Of a DNA stretch of 64,000 nucleotides, positions 51,346 to 59,958 are shown in pieces. This stretch comes from Synergistaceae bacterium UBA6083. GTDB lineage: Bacteria > Synergistota > Synergistia > Synergistales > 79-D21. Positions within the stretch are counted from its first letter, which is position 1. The number at the start of each line of letters is the position of its first letter. The stretch is from assembly GCA_002436015.1 (NCBI GenBank), contig DIXJ01000002.1:58596-122595 (forward strand), given 5' to 3'. Both the position numbers and the translations under genes were made by a program. A model generated the notes under the pieces. The model searched no databases. It saw nothing but the letters and a program-made list of their open reading frames with translations, and was not told where the DNA came from.

Positions 51346-52392
51346 ATGCATATGGCAGATGCGTTGCTTTCCCCGGCAGTCGGTGGAACCATGTGGGCCG
51401 TAGCTGCGGGACTTACGGCTTATTCCGCGAAAAAACTGAAGGAGTCGCCGGATGAGTCCAGGGTTCCTTTGATGGGGGTCCTTGGAGCCTTTATTTTTGC
51501 CGCCCAGATGATCAACTTCAGTATTCCGATCACGGGTTCCAGCGGCCATATTGGGGGAGGGATGATCCTTACGATTCTCCTTGGTCCCTACGCAGCTTTC
51601 CTTGTTCTTGTTTCTGTCCTTGTCGTACAGGCTTTGTTTTTTGCTGATGGCGGTCTGTTGGCCTTGGGGTGCAACATCTTTAACATGGCTTTTTTCCCCT
51701 GCTTCCTCGCATATCCCTTCATTTATCTGAAAATCGTCGGGCAAAATCCAACTCAGAAAAAAATCCTTATTGCCGCAACTCTTTCGGCAGTGATCGGACT
51801 TCAGCTTGGAGCCTTCTCGGTTGTTCTTGAAACAATGGCCTCGGGGATTTCAGAATTGCCGTTCAAAACCTTTTTGCTCCTGATGCAGCCGATCCACCTG
51901 GCGATAGGATTTGTCGAAGGACTCGTCACGACGGCTGTCGTTACTTTTGTGTGGAAAGCCCGTCCTGAAGTCCTCCGATTGGCAGCAAACAAGGCTCCCC
52001 TGAAGGGCATCCCCTTGAAAAAGGTATTGGTTGGGCTAGCTTTGGCTGCCGTTATCACTGGTGGTGGACTTTCCTGGTTTGCCTCAAGTTACCCGGATGG
52101 TCTTGAATGGTCCATGGCGAGGACTGCCGGAACGGAAGAGTTGCAATCTCCCGAAGATGGAATACATGCTTTCCTGGGCCGAATCCAGGAAAAGAGCGCA
52201 TTCCTCCCGGATTATGGTTTCAGGGAGAGTTCTACAGAAGCTTCCAAACCATCCGATGCGGGTGAACCTGCTTCATGGCCTGTTGTTGATTCGGGCACAA
52301 GTGTTTCCGGCATTGTTGGAGGCGGGTTGACGTTGCTTTTGGCGGCTGTCATCGGAACTGCCCTCAGCGGATTGCGGAGGTTACATAACTGA
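51346..52392 (+). CDS. cbiM: CbiM-type Ni/Co ECF transporter permease with fused C-terminal PDGLE domain
   Basis: The 348-residue membrane protein has the CbiM N-terminus MHMADALLSPAVGG (His2 is the metal ligand), then INFSIPITGSSGHIGGGMIL and FFADGGLLALGCNIFNMAFF. A C-terminal extension carries the CbiN/PDGLE signature SSYPDGLEW and a last membrane helix. It imports Ni2+ or Co2+, but needs CbiQ/CbiO ATPase modules, which are absent here. Co2+ would fit B12-dependent enzymes. No cobalamin riboswitch was seen upstream. Confidence 0.93.
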   Translation: MHMADALLSPAVGGTMWAVAAGLTAYSAKKLKESPDESRVPLMGVLGAFIFAAQMINFSIPITGSSGHIGGGMILTILLGPYAAFLVLVSVLVVQALFFADGGLLALGCNIFNMAFFPCFLAYPFIYLKIVGQNPTQKKILIAATLSAVIGLQLGAFSVVLETMASGISELPFKTFLLLMQPIHLAIGFVEGLVTTAVVTFVWKARPEVLRLAANKAPLKGIPLKKVLVGLALAAVITGGGLSWFASSYPDGLEWSMARTAGTEELQSPEDGIHAFLGRIQEKSAFLPDYGFRESSTEASKPSDAGEPASWPVVDSGTSVSGIVGGGLTLLLAAVIGTALSGLRRLHN

Positions 52393-52421
52393 TATAGGCG
52401 CGATTATCCTTGACCGTTACC

Positions 52422-52728
52422 TGACTTTGTCCCGGAAAACTGGTCCAGAAATTTAGTTTGTCAGGGAACGGACTCTATTTGTAGAACGGGTCATGCTTCG
52501 CACGGGACGCGGACTGCGCGAGATCGTTAACGGCAAGATCGTTCGATAGTCTCAGGAAGCAGTGGAGAGAAGCCGGTCAACCGGTTTCGAACTGAATGAT
52601 GAAGAGGACCTCCCTGGATGGGGAGGTCCTCTTTTTGTTTGGGTGGATATGACCTTGCACTGCCCCTAACTCAAGTTCACCGGTTCAGTCTAACTTAATT
52701 TACGGACCAGTTTTTCCGGGTTAGGTCA
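52422..52728. mobile_element. IS3-like element remnant: paired terminal repeats without transposase
   Basis: The left end TGACTTTGTCCCGGAAAACT (52422) faces a right end that reads TGACCTAACCCGGAAAAACT on the opposite strand (to 52728). Both start with TGAC and share CCCGGAAAA(A)CTGGTCC, typical of IS3-family ends. Only 307 bp lie between them, including a partial repeat copy, so the transposase genes were lost. No target duplication was seen. Confidence 0.65.
52474..52637 (+). repeat. tRNA-Cys-3'/small-ORF repeat, copy C (3' part)
   Basis: The copy keeps the last codons of the small ORF (FVERVMLRT, then EIVNGKIVR), the CCGGTCAACCGG hairpin and the 13-bp GAGGACCTCCC...GGGAGGTCCTC terminator with T5. 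It is inside the IS3-like ends and could terminate cbiM transcription. Confidence 0.85.
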
Positions 52729-52879
52729 TCTTCTTACAGGATCACTTCTTGTCCCTTGCCGAATGCCTGTAAAGGCCTGATGCTCCCCTTATTTATACAA
52801 AGGAGCTACGGCTACATCGCCCCCTATTATGCGTATACATTATCCCGATTCTACCGAGTTGCAACTCTATTCCAAATCA

Positions 52880-52904
52880 GATACGATTCCTGATAAATCG
52901 TATC
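52880..52904. promoter_or_regulatory. Candidate operator of the 5-oxoprolinase operon
   Basis: The perfect inverted repeat GATACGATT-N7-AATCGTATC lies 70 bp upstream of the pxpBC start, in a 240-bp AT-rich leader. The GntR protein encoded at 57.8 kb is the obvious candidate to bind it. Confidence 0.6.
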
Positions 52905-52973
52905 CGTATTAAATATCAAACGGGAACGCGACGAGAGATCACGTGTTTTAACTAATGCTGGGAGGTGGAACCG

Positions 52974-54737
52974 GTGGATTTTAAGGTGGCGGGAGATCGG
53001 GCTATCGTTGTTCGTTTTGGAACCGAGATCAACGAAACGATAAACAAAAAAGTCCGAGCCATGAGGCAACTACTGGAGCAGGAAAAGATTGAAGGGGTCG
53101 AAGAAGTTATACCCACTTATTGCACGCTCTATGTTTTTTACGATCCTTTCAAGACAACACCAAAAGAGCTTATTGGAAGACTCGAGGAAATTGAAAGCAG
53201 CGCAGACGAGAGCAAACTTCCCCCGGCCAGAGTTGTCCAGGTTCCGGTTGCCTATGGAGGAGAGTGTGGTCCCGACCTGGAAAACGTTGCCAAGGTCCAT
53301 GGATTGACACCGGAAGAGGTCATCGAACGCCACACGAAGCAGAAATACCTCGTCTACATGCTGGGGTTTACTCCCGGGTTCACCTTCTGCGGGGGGTTAC
53401 CCGATGACCTTGCCACCCCGCGGCACAAGGATCCAAGGCTTAAGGTCCCCGCTGGATCCGTAGGAATAGCAGGAAAACAGACAGGCCTTTATGCCATCAG
53501 CTCCCCTGGCGGGTGGCAGTTGATCGGCAGAACGTACATGCGGTTTTACGACCCTTCGAAAAATCCCCCTACCCCAGTCAGGGCAGGGGACTACGTGGAA
53601 TTCTTACCGATATCCTCCGAGGAATTCGAGAAAAACCGCCATTTGATCGAAGCTGTAGACACTCCGTCACCGGATGCATTGTGGCAGCCGGGTGGGGTGA
53701 CGGCCTTTGAAGTGATGACCCCAGGGATGTTGACGACAATCCAGGATCGCGGGCGTTTTGGTTATCAGGAACTGGGGATTTCCTGTTCCGGCGCGATGGA
53801 CGAGATTTCCTTCCGGCTTGCCAATCGGCTCGTGGGTAACGATGACAACGCGCCGGCGATAGAAATCACGGGAATGGGCCCGACGATGAAAACCTTGACG
53901 AGTGCCTTAATTGCTGTGACGGGAGCCGATCTGTCCTTTGCGGTCAATGGCAAGGCCGTCAATCCGTTCGAGGCGATCCTCGTGAATCCCGGGGACATCC
54001 TTTCCTTCGGGCAGATCAAAAGCGGCATGAGGGCTTACTTGGCGGTGAACGGAGGTATCGCCGTCCCGGTTGTTCTGGGTAGCGCAACGACGGACCTCAA
54101 GGCCATGCTGGGGGGCTTCAAGGGGCGGAAATTGGAAAAGGGCGACATCCTCAACAAACACGTAAAACCTATCCCGGAAACTTTCATCGGTTTCTCGGTT
54201 GATCCCAAGCCATTTGCCTTTGGTGGTGAGAAAAACGTTTTCCGGGTCATCCTCGGTCCCGAAGAAGACCACTTCACCAATAACGGGATTGAGACCTTCC
54301 TCGGTTCCGAATACGAGGTCTCAAGCAACTCCGACCGTATGGGGAGCCGTCTGGCCGGCCCCAAGATCGAGCACGGCGAAAAGGGGCCGAATATCGTTTC
54401 AGATGGAATCACCTTCGGCTCCATCCAGGTTCCGGCCGAGGGATATCCGCTCGTCCTGCTCAAGGACAGGCAGGCCATCGGTGGATACACCAAAATCGGC
54501 ACCCTCTGCTCTGTCGATGCCTACCGCTTTGGCCAGGTGAAACCGGGGGACAAGGTCTCTTTCAGGGCGATCAACCTCGACCGGGCCCAGGAACTCATGT
54601 GGAAGATGGAGTACGAGATCTCCAAGGTTGGTCTAAAGCAGCATTACCTCTCTAAGACCGGGGCGAAAGAAGGGAATGTCTATCGTTTTACCGATGGAGA
54701 TTCGGTTTGCGATATTTTCGTCGAGCAAATGGAATGA
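52974..54737 (+). CDS. 5-oxoprolinase subunits B and C fused (PxpB-PxpC)
   Basis: The 587-residue protein has a KipI/PxpB half (about 1-225, with YMLGFTPGFTFCGGLPDDLA, GIAGKQTGLYAISSPGGWQL) joined to a KipA/PxpC half (from about 245, with MTPGMLTTIQDRGRFGYQEL, SNSDRMGSRLAG). With PxpA it hydrolyses 5-oxoproline to L-glutamate using ATP. GTG 52974 is chosen because GGAGG lies eight bases upstream; the GTG at 52965 sits inside that site. Fusions of these two subunits are known. Confidence 0.95.
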   Translation: MDFKVAGDRAIVVRFGTEINETINKKVRAMRQLLEQEKIEGVEEVIPTYCTLYVFYDPFKTTPKELIGRLEEIESSADESKLPPARVVQVPVAYGGECGPDLENVAKVHGLTPEEVIERHTKQKYLVYMLGFTPGFTFCGGLPDDLATPRHKDPRLKVPAGSVGIAGKQTGLYAISSPGGWQLIGRTYMRFYDPSKNPPTPVRAGDYVEFLPISSEEFEKNRHLIEAVDTPSPDALWQPGGVTAFEVMTPGMLTTIQDRGRFGYQELGISCSGAMDEISFRLANRLVGNDDNAPAIEITGMGPTMKTLTSALIAVTGADLSFAVNGKAVNPFEAILVNPGDILSFGQIKSGMRAYLAVNGGIAVPVVLGSATTDLKAMLGGFKGRKLEKGDILNKHVKPIPETFIGFSVDPKPFAFGGEKNVFRVILGPEEDHFTNNGIETFLGSEYEVSSNSDRMGSRLAGPKIEHGEKGPNIVSDGITFGSIQVPAEGYPLVLLKDRQAIGGYTKIGTLCSVDAYRFGQVKPGDKVSFRAINLDRAQELMWKMEYEISKVGLKQHYLSKTGAKEGNVYRFTDGDSVCDIFVEQME

Positions 54738-54777
54738 CGGCAGGAGAAGAAAATCCAAATTCCAGGAGGGAGAAAAA

Positions 54778-55569
54778 ATGGGCAAGGTTGTGGATCTGAA
54801 CTGTGATATGGGGGAGAGCTTCGGACGCTACACGCTTGGTCTCGATTACGAAGTTATGGATGAGATCTCTTCCGCAAACATTGCCTGCGGGTTCCATGCC
54901 GGAGATTTCATGGTTTTGTCCAAAACCGTAAAGTGGGCGATAGAGAAAAAGGTCGGAATCGGAGCCCATCCGGGCTATCCGGATCTTCAGGGATTCGGTC
55001 GAAGGAACATGGATCTCTCCGCGGAGGAGGTCGAAAACCTGACGCTTTACCAGATCGGGGCGATTCATGCCTTTGTTAAGGCCAATAATGCCCAACTGCA
55101 GCACGTGAAACCCCACGGCAACTTCTACATCCAGATCTACAACAATGCGATGAAGGGAGATCCCTCCATGGCTCAGGCGGTGGGGAGGGCTGTCCAGCGC
55201 TTCGATGACCGTCTCATCCTTCTTGCGCTTGCGGGCACTGAGATGGCGAAAGTCTGGAAGCAAATGGGACTGCGAGTGGCTGAAGAGGTATTCCCCGACC
55301 GGGAATACAACGCGGATGGGACGCTCGTTTCCAGGAAGGTCAAAGGGGCCGTGATCACCGATCATACAAAGGTCGTGGAACGAGCGGTGAAGATGGTTAG
55401 AGATGGGGCGATTCTCTCGATCGACGGTAAGCCCATTTCAGACTTCCGCTTTGACACGATGTGCGTTCACGGGGACAACCCGGAAACGCTTCAGGTCGTG
55501 CGGGATATCGTCCAGGCGTTTAAAAAGAACCAGATTGAAGTTAAACCGATGGGGTCTTTCATTGCCTAG
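54778..55569 (+). CDS. pxpA: 5-oxoprolinase subunit A (PxpA, LamB/YcsF family)
   Basis: The 263-residue protein has the LamB/YcsF signature VDLNCDMGESFGRYTLG, IACGFHAGDF, GAHPGYPDLQGFGRR and VKPHGNFYIQIY. It completes the ATP-dependent 5-oxoprolinase with the fused PxpBC encoded 40 bp upstream. AGGAGGG lies before the ATG. Confidence 0.96.
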   Translation: MGKVVDLNCDMGESFGRYTLGLDYEVMDEISSANIACGFHAGDFMVLSKTVKWAIEKKVGIGAHPGYPDLQGFGRRNMDLSAEEVENLTLYQIGAIHAFVKANNAQLQHVKPHGNFYIQIYNNAMKGDPSMAQAVGRAVQRFDDRLILLALAGTEMAKVWKQMGLRVAEEVFPDREYNADGTLVSRKVKGAVITDHTKVVERAVKMVRDGAILSIDGKPISDFRFDTMCVHGDNPETLQVVRDIVQAFKKNQIEVKPMGSFIA

Positions 55570-55681
55570 ATAGGGGGTCCTTGTGCCAATAAATTTCACG
55601 GGAGAGCTACCTGTAAAAGGGAGGGCCTTGGGCAAAAAATAGCAAAGAGCCTTCCTACAACAAATCCGAGGGGGCAAGAGC

Positions 55682-57391
55682 ATGGGAATCATGGCTGGAT
55701 ATCGTAACGCGGTGATCGTTACCTTGCTCGTTTATTTCGGACTTACTCTATGGCTTGGCTACCAGGGTAGAACAAGGAAAGGCGAAGAAAAAGAAGGGCT
55801 CAAGAACTGGGCCGTCGCAGGTCGTAACGTCGGGTGGATCATTCTCGGCCTTGCGTGGTCTGCCACGTATTTCAGCTCCTACGCTGTCTTGGGTGTATCG
55901 GGCGAAGCCTACCGGAACGGCATCTCGATCATGACCATCTCGACAGCCTATTTCATTCCCACCGCCATCCTGATGTACATCATGGGTTCCGCCGTGAACA
56001 TCCTGGGGCGAAAAAACAATTACATGACGATAGGGGACCTTTTGCAGGATCGGTTCGAGAGCAAGTGGGTCAGGCTCCCTCTCTTTTTGACGATGCTGAT
56101 ATTTTCAGGTTACTACGTAGGCATCCAGTTGATAGGCGCCTCCGTCGTCCTGGAGCAACTGGCCGGGATTCCATTCCTCGCCGCCACGATCCTTGGTGCC
56201 GTCGTCCTCGCGATTTACGTTTCGATTGGCGGTTTTAAGAGCACGGCTCTTACGGATACGCTACAGGCGGCCCTGCTATTCATCGCTCTTTTCGGCGGGG
56301 GACTGATGGCCATCTATCTGACCAAGGGGCAACTCTTCCCCTTGTTGGCACAAAAATACGGCATAGCGGCCCTAACCTCACCCGGGTTGAAGAGTTCAAT
56401 GGCTCCAAATTTTGCCTTTTCCTTCAATGTCAACATCATCATCTACACCTTCGGGTACATGTTTATGCAATGGTGTCTCGCCGCTTCAGGCCCGACCAGC
56501 CTGCGGCGTGCGGCAAGCACGTATAGCATCATTTGTCCGGCGGGCTATATCTTCGGGTCGATTCTTCTCGGACTTGCCGGGCTGGCGATGGGAATTCAGG
56601 TGGAGAAGGCGGATCAGATTTTCCCCGTCGTTGTCGTCCAGTTTTTCGGGCCGCTTTTCGGAGCGATGCTGGTCGCAGGCGTCCTTGGAGCGACACAATC
56701 CACTGCTGCCTCTATTCTGGCGGGAGTCTCGCTCTCGAGTTCGTATGACTTCTACAAAAAAATGGTCAACCCGGATGCGGATCCGAAGAAGGTCCTTTTT
56801 ATCAGCAGGGCTCTGACCTATATCATTCTAATTTTCTCGATTGTCCTTGCGGTGACGGCGAAGACGGCAATCATGTTCCTCGGGGCGATAGGGATTGCCT
56901 TTTTCTCGGTGATGGCTCCAGTTATACTTGCCGCCCTTTACTGGCCCCGGGCGACAAAGGAAGGAGCGATTGCGGCCCCATTCATAGGATTGCTTGTGCT
57001 TATCTTCGTGATATTCGTTAAGAAGAACTTCCTGGGTATCCACCCTGGGTTTTGGGGCTTCGTCGCCTCCCTGGTTTCCCTTGTCGTCATCAGCTTGATG
57101 ACGCCACCATCCCCGAAGGCCACGGTGGATCGTATCCATGGGGTTATCGGCAGGATTTATCACAAGAGCCCGGATCAGCTCTGGTATCCGACGACCGGCA
57201 AAGGCATTTTTGCAACACTGGTGGTTATCGCAGAAGTGTTTGCCATCTCCTACGGCCTTTATTACCTGAAGACCGAGAGAATCATTCTGGGGATGGCCGC
57301 CCAATATGCATGGGTCCTGGGCTGGGTCCTGGCGGCGTTGATCGCCCAATTTGTCCTGTTTAAGCATGTGAGGATTGATGAGAACGTGTAG
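55682..57391 (+). CDS. Sodium:solute symporter (SSS family)
   Basis: The 569-residue protein has 13 or so hydrophobic helices with the SSS-family region GVLGATQSTAASILAGVSLS and early helices of the GWIILGLAWSATYFSSYAVL type. It imports a solute with Na+. Its place between pxpA and a D-glutamate-cyclase-like gene suggests 5-oxoproline or glutamate derivatives, but specificity is inferred. ATG 55682 follows GAGGGGG. Confidence 0.92.
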   Translation: MGIMAGYRNAVIVTLLVYFGLTLWLGYQGRTRKGEEKEGLKNWAVAGRNVGWIILGLAWSATYFSSYAVLGVSGEAYRNGISIMTISTAYFIPTAILMYIMGSAVNILGRKNNYMTIGDLLQDRFESKWVRLPLFLTMLIFSGYYVGIQLIGASVVLEQLAGIPFLAATILGAVVLAIYVSIGGFKSTALTDTLQAALLFIALFGGGLMAIYLTKGQLFPLLAQKYGIAALTSPGLKSSMAPNFAFSFNVNIIIYTFGYMFMQWCLAASGPTSLRRAASTYSIICPAGYIFGSILLGLAGLAMGIQVEKADQIFPVVVVQFFGPLFGAMLVAGVLGATQSTAASILAGVSLSSSYDFYKKMVNPDADPKKVLFISRALTYIILIFSIVLAVTAKTAIMFLGAIGIAFFSVMAPVILAALYWPRATKEGAIAAPFIGLLVLIFVIFVKKNFLGIHPGFWGFVASLVSLVVISLMTPPSPKATVDRIHGVIGRIYHKSPDQLWYPTTGKGIFATLVVIAEVFAISYGLYYLKTERIILGMAAQYAWVLGWVLAALIAQFVLFKHVRIDENV

Positions 57392-57415
57392 TACCGGAAG
57401 GGGGAAGCATGCCTC

Positions 57416-57706
57416 ATGAGCTGTACCGGTCAAGTGATCCTGGACTGGAAAAGTCTTCGTTTCCCGGGGGCTAAGTCTTCAGGGAAACCGCAGGATGACT
57501 TTCGGCGATTCGTGAAATGCCTAGTGCTTTCCTCCCTCCTCGAGAAGGAAGGAAAGCAGGCGGAAAGAGGCCCGACTCCCGAGGAACTCATCGCAATAGC
57601 CGCGGCAGTTCACAGCATGGGAGTTCCACAAAAGGGGTCAAGGTTTATTGTCCGAAACCCGGAAAGGATTAGTTACTGGAAAATCGCTTCACGATTGCAG
57701 GCTTGA
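57416..57706 (+). CDS. Uncharacterised 96-residue protein
   Basis: The protein has no recognised family. Its C-terminal half (TPEELIAIAAAVHSMGVPQK) resembles helical segments next to biotin carboxyl carriers and decarboxylases, but no such domain is present. It follows the symporter by 24 bp and could be a transporter accessory. Confidence 0.5.
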   Translation: MSCTGQVILDWKSLRFPGAKSSGKPQDDFRRFVKCLVLSSLLEKEGKQAERGPTPEELIAIAAAVHSMGVPQKGSRFIVRNPERISYWKIASRLQA

Positions 57707-57732
57707 GAAGAAAGCACGATTAGTGCATTTGT

Positions 57733-57832
57733 CTCCACAGTTGCGGATGGGAATCTTGGAGATGGCCTGTGAAGAAAGAGGTGTGTTATAAATTCACTGC
57801 TATTTGCATAGAGACCATTCGCAACTGTGGAG
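57733..57832. promoter_or_regulatory. Paired inverted repeats overlapping the gntR ribosome site
   Basis: CTCCACAGTTGCGgATGG (57733-57750) and CCATtCGCAACTGTGGAG (57815-57832) are near-perfect complements 64 bp apart. The second contains GGAGG, the Shine-Dalgarno of the following gene. They can act as twin operators or as an RNA stem that hides the ribosome site. Confidence 0.65.
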
Positions 57833-57841
57833 GCTAAAAAA

Positions 57842-58480
57842 ATGGAGCTGTTTGCGATGAGCGATCGTGCTGCGGAGAAAATCCGTACCATGATTTTGAA
57901 CGGAGAGCTTAAACCTGGTGGAAAGATAAACATCGACAAACTGTCGCGGGAATCGGCGTACAGCAAAACCCCTATCCGTGAAGCCCTCAACAAGTTGATT
58001 GCCGAGGGGCTCGTTTCCTATACCCCGCGTGTTGGTTACACAGTCTATCTGCTGTCTTTAAAGGAGTATTTTCAACTGTACGAGCTTCAGGAAATGATCG
58101 AGGTGCATCTTTCCTTAAGGATGTTGCAGTTTGTCGACTCCATTGATTTCGACAAATTGGACGAGGCGAATCTGAAGATTCAGGAGTCCATGGCGACGGG
58201 CAACACGGCTCTTGTACAGGTGAATAATGACCGATTCCATATGGGAATTTATCAGAACTATCCCAACCCGAAGCTGATAGAGGAACTGCAGCAGATCTGG
58301 GCAAAAGTCAAAATCCAGCGACACCTTATGTATCGATCCCCGCTCTTTCTCGGCACTGTCTTGCAAGAACACCGGGACATCGCAAACGGATTGAAAACCG
58401 GAGACCCGCTGAAACTGGAGCTTGCGGTCAGGACCCATTTCCGAAGCGGAGAGCAGGCACTCCTAAAAAGTCTCGGTTGA
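57842..58480 (+). CDS. GntR-family regulator (FCD type) of the 5-oxoproline cluster
   Basis: The 212-residue protein has a winged helix (AAEKIRTMILNGELKPGGKI, YSKTPIREALNKLIAEGLVS) and an FCD domain (YELQEMIEVHLSLRMLQFVD, NDRFHMGIYQN, EHRDIANGLKTGDPL). ATG 57842 has GGAGG eight to nine bases upstream. It probably senses 5-oxoproline, D-glutamate or an intermediate. Confidence 0.92.
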   Translation: MELFAMSDRAAEKIRTMILNGELKPGGKINIDKLSRESAYSKTPIREALNKLIAEGLVSYTPRVGYTVYLLSLKEYFQLYELQEMIEVHLSLRMLQFVDSIDFDKLDEANLKIQESMATGNTALVQVNNDRFHMGIYQNYPNPKLIEELQQIWAKVKIQRHLMYRSPLFLGTVLQEHRDIANGLKTGDPLKLELAVRTHFRSGEQALLKSLG

Positions 58481-58569
58481 TTCTTGTCTGAATTTCTCCG
58501 TAATCGAACGAATAACTCTACTCGACAGGCAAGAGAGGTAGAGGGGATCGCATTTTAGGGGGGATTCAT

Positions 58570-59373
58570 ATGGAAGGTCAAACCTCCACCAGCTTTGAAA
58601 CGATGATCCCTAAAGATTTTCGCCATCTTGTCAGAAAAGGGCAGTGGAACAGGCCGACATCCGGAGTTTGCAAGGGATATTCCCAGGCAAACCTGGCGAT
58701 TCTACCGAAGGCCGTTGCGGACGATTTTCTGCTTTTCTGTGTCCGGAACCCTAAACCCTGTCCGGTTTTGGATGTTATCGAAGCCGGTTCAACTCATCCC
58801 TCAATCGGACAAGAATCCGACATCAGGACGGATCTTCCTCGCTACAAGGTCTTCAAAAAAGGGGAACTAGTGGAAGAGCCCGACAATCTCCTGGGGATCT
58901 GGAGGGAGGATCTTGTTTCTTTCCTTCTGGGTTGTAGCTTCTCCTTCGAAACGGCCTTGATGGCTGCCGGAATCCGAATCAAACACATCGACCTCAACCT
59001 CCGTTGCCCTGTCTACTCCACAAATATTCCCTGTCGACCAGCAGGGGTCTTCCAAGGGAACATGGCCGTCAGCATGAGACCGATACCGAAGAAGAGTGTA
59101 ATGAAGGCCATACAGATCACCTCGCGTTACCCTTCGGTCCATGGAGCACCTGTCCATGTCGGGGATCCGGCGGAAATTGGGATCGAGGAGATAAATAGGC
59201 CGGATTTTGGCGATGCTGTTCCTTTCGCTCCAGACGAGGTTCCCGTTTTCTGGGCCTGTGGTGTCACGCCACAGCTGGTTGCCATGAAGACGCGACCCGA
59301 GATAATGATTACTCATTACCCGACCTATATGTATGTTTCAGACCTCTTAAACGAAGAATTGGCTGCCTTGTAG
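58570..59373 (+). CDS. DUF1445 / D-glutamate cyclase-like protein (YcsI family)
   Basis: The 267-residue protein has the family segments GVCKGYSQANLAILPKAVAD, DIRTDLPRYKVFKKGELVEE, FLLGCSFSFETALMAAGI and FWACGVTPQLVA. D-glutamate cyclases of this group convert D-glutamate to 5-oxo-D-proline, and ycsI lies next to pxp genes in Bacillus. Here it would feed D-glutamate into 5-oxoproline metabolism. RBS GGGGGG upstream of ATG. Confidence 0.85.
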   Translation: MEGQTSTSFETMIPKDFRHLVRKGQWNRPTSGVCKGYSQANLAILPKAVADDFLLFCVRNPKPCPVLDVIEAGSTHPSIGQESDIRTDLPRYKVFKKGELVEEPDNLLGIWREDLVSFLLGCSFSFETALMAAGIRIKHIDLNLRCPVYSTNIPCRPAGVFQGNMAVSMRPIPKKSVMKAIQITSRYPSVHGAPVHVGDPAEIGIEEINRPDFGDAVPFAPDEVPVFWACGVTPQLVAMKTRPEIMITHYPTYMYVSDLLNEELAAL

Positions 59374-59557
59374 TTAAAACACAAACCTTACTTCTTTTGT
59401 TTAGCCATAGACTACCCGGGGGCCCTAAAAAGGATGTAACCTTCTCTGCTAACAGCGTCGGGTGGGTCACACGCGCGTACCCGCGAAATGAGCAAGGGGG
59501 GCAAAAATCTGTTTAGTAAAGCGCATTGAATTTAAATATGGCTGGAGAGTGAGAAAG

Positions 59558-59606
59558 TAGGACTGCAAATCCTTCACCCCCGGTTCGAATCCGGGTGCCG
59601 CCTCCA
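59558..59606 (+). pseudogene. tRNA-Cys 3' half (anticodon GCA)
   Basis: GGACTGCAAATCC gives an anticodon arm with GCA. The T arm CCCCGGTTCGAATCCGGG and the acceptor end TGCCGCC-TCCA are perfect. The matching 5' acceptor GGCGGCA and D arm are missing upstream, so it cannot make a tRNA. It looks like an integration footprint or a captured tRNA 3' end. Confidence 0.85.
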
Positions 59607-59796
59607 AATTACTAAACCGCATGGTATAATGAGTTCAGGCAATCCAGAAAACCTCAAAGACCTTCTGGGATAACCCCGGGAGGCCTTTTTTGTTTTGGCG
59701 GCGCATTCCTTCCACACAATCACGATGGAACCGAAACATCCTGCATTGCGCGCCGTCGCTGTTCGGAATCTGCAAGGAAAGGCAAGGAAAAAACGC

Positions 59797-59958
59797 ATGG
59801 GAAACAAGCTAGTGTTCGTCAGCGGAGCGCCCTTCTGGTTCACGCCGGAAGGCCGTTTCGAAGCGGCGGAGCAGAGCAACGGTCTGTTCGTAGAACGGGT
59901 CATGCTTCGCACGGAACGCGGACTGCGCGAGATCGTCAACGGCAAGATCGTTCGATAG
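59797..59958 (+). CDS. Repeat-borne 53-residue protein, unknown
   Basis: The ORF (MGNKLVFVSGAPFWFTPEGR ... REIVNGKIVR) recurs in copies A, B and C, with mainly conservative changes in copy B and a frameshift in copy A. It has a strand-helix pattern and no known family. AAGGAAAAA upstream is a weak ribosome site. Coding is supported by cross-copy conservation of frame, not by homology. Confidence 0.5.
   Translation: MGNKLVFVSGAPFWFTPEGRFEAAEQSNGLFVERVMLRTERGLREIVNGKIVR

Noticed and set aside
59558..59606. Intact tRNA-Cys gene
   Set aside because: The 5' acceptor strand and D arm are missing upstream; only the 3' half is present.
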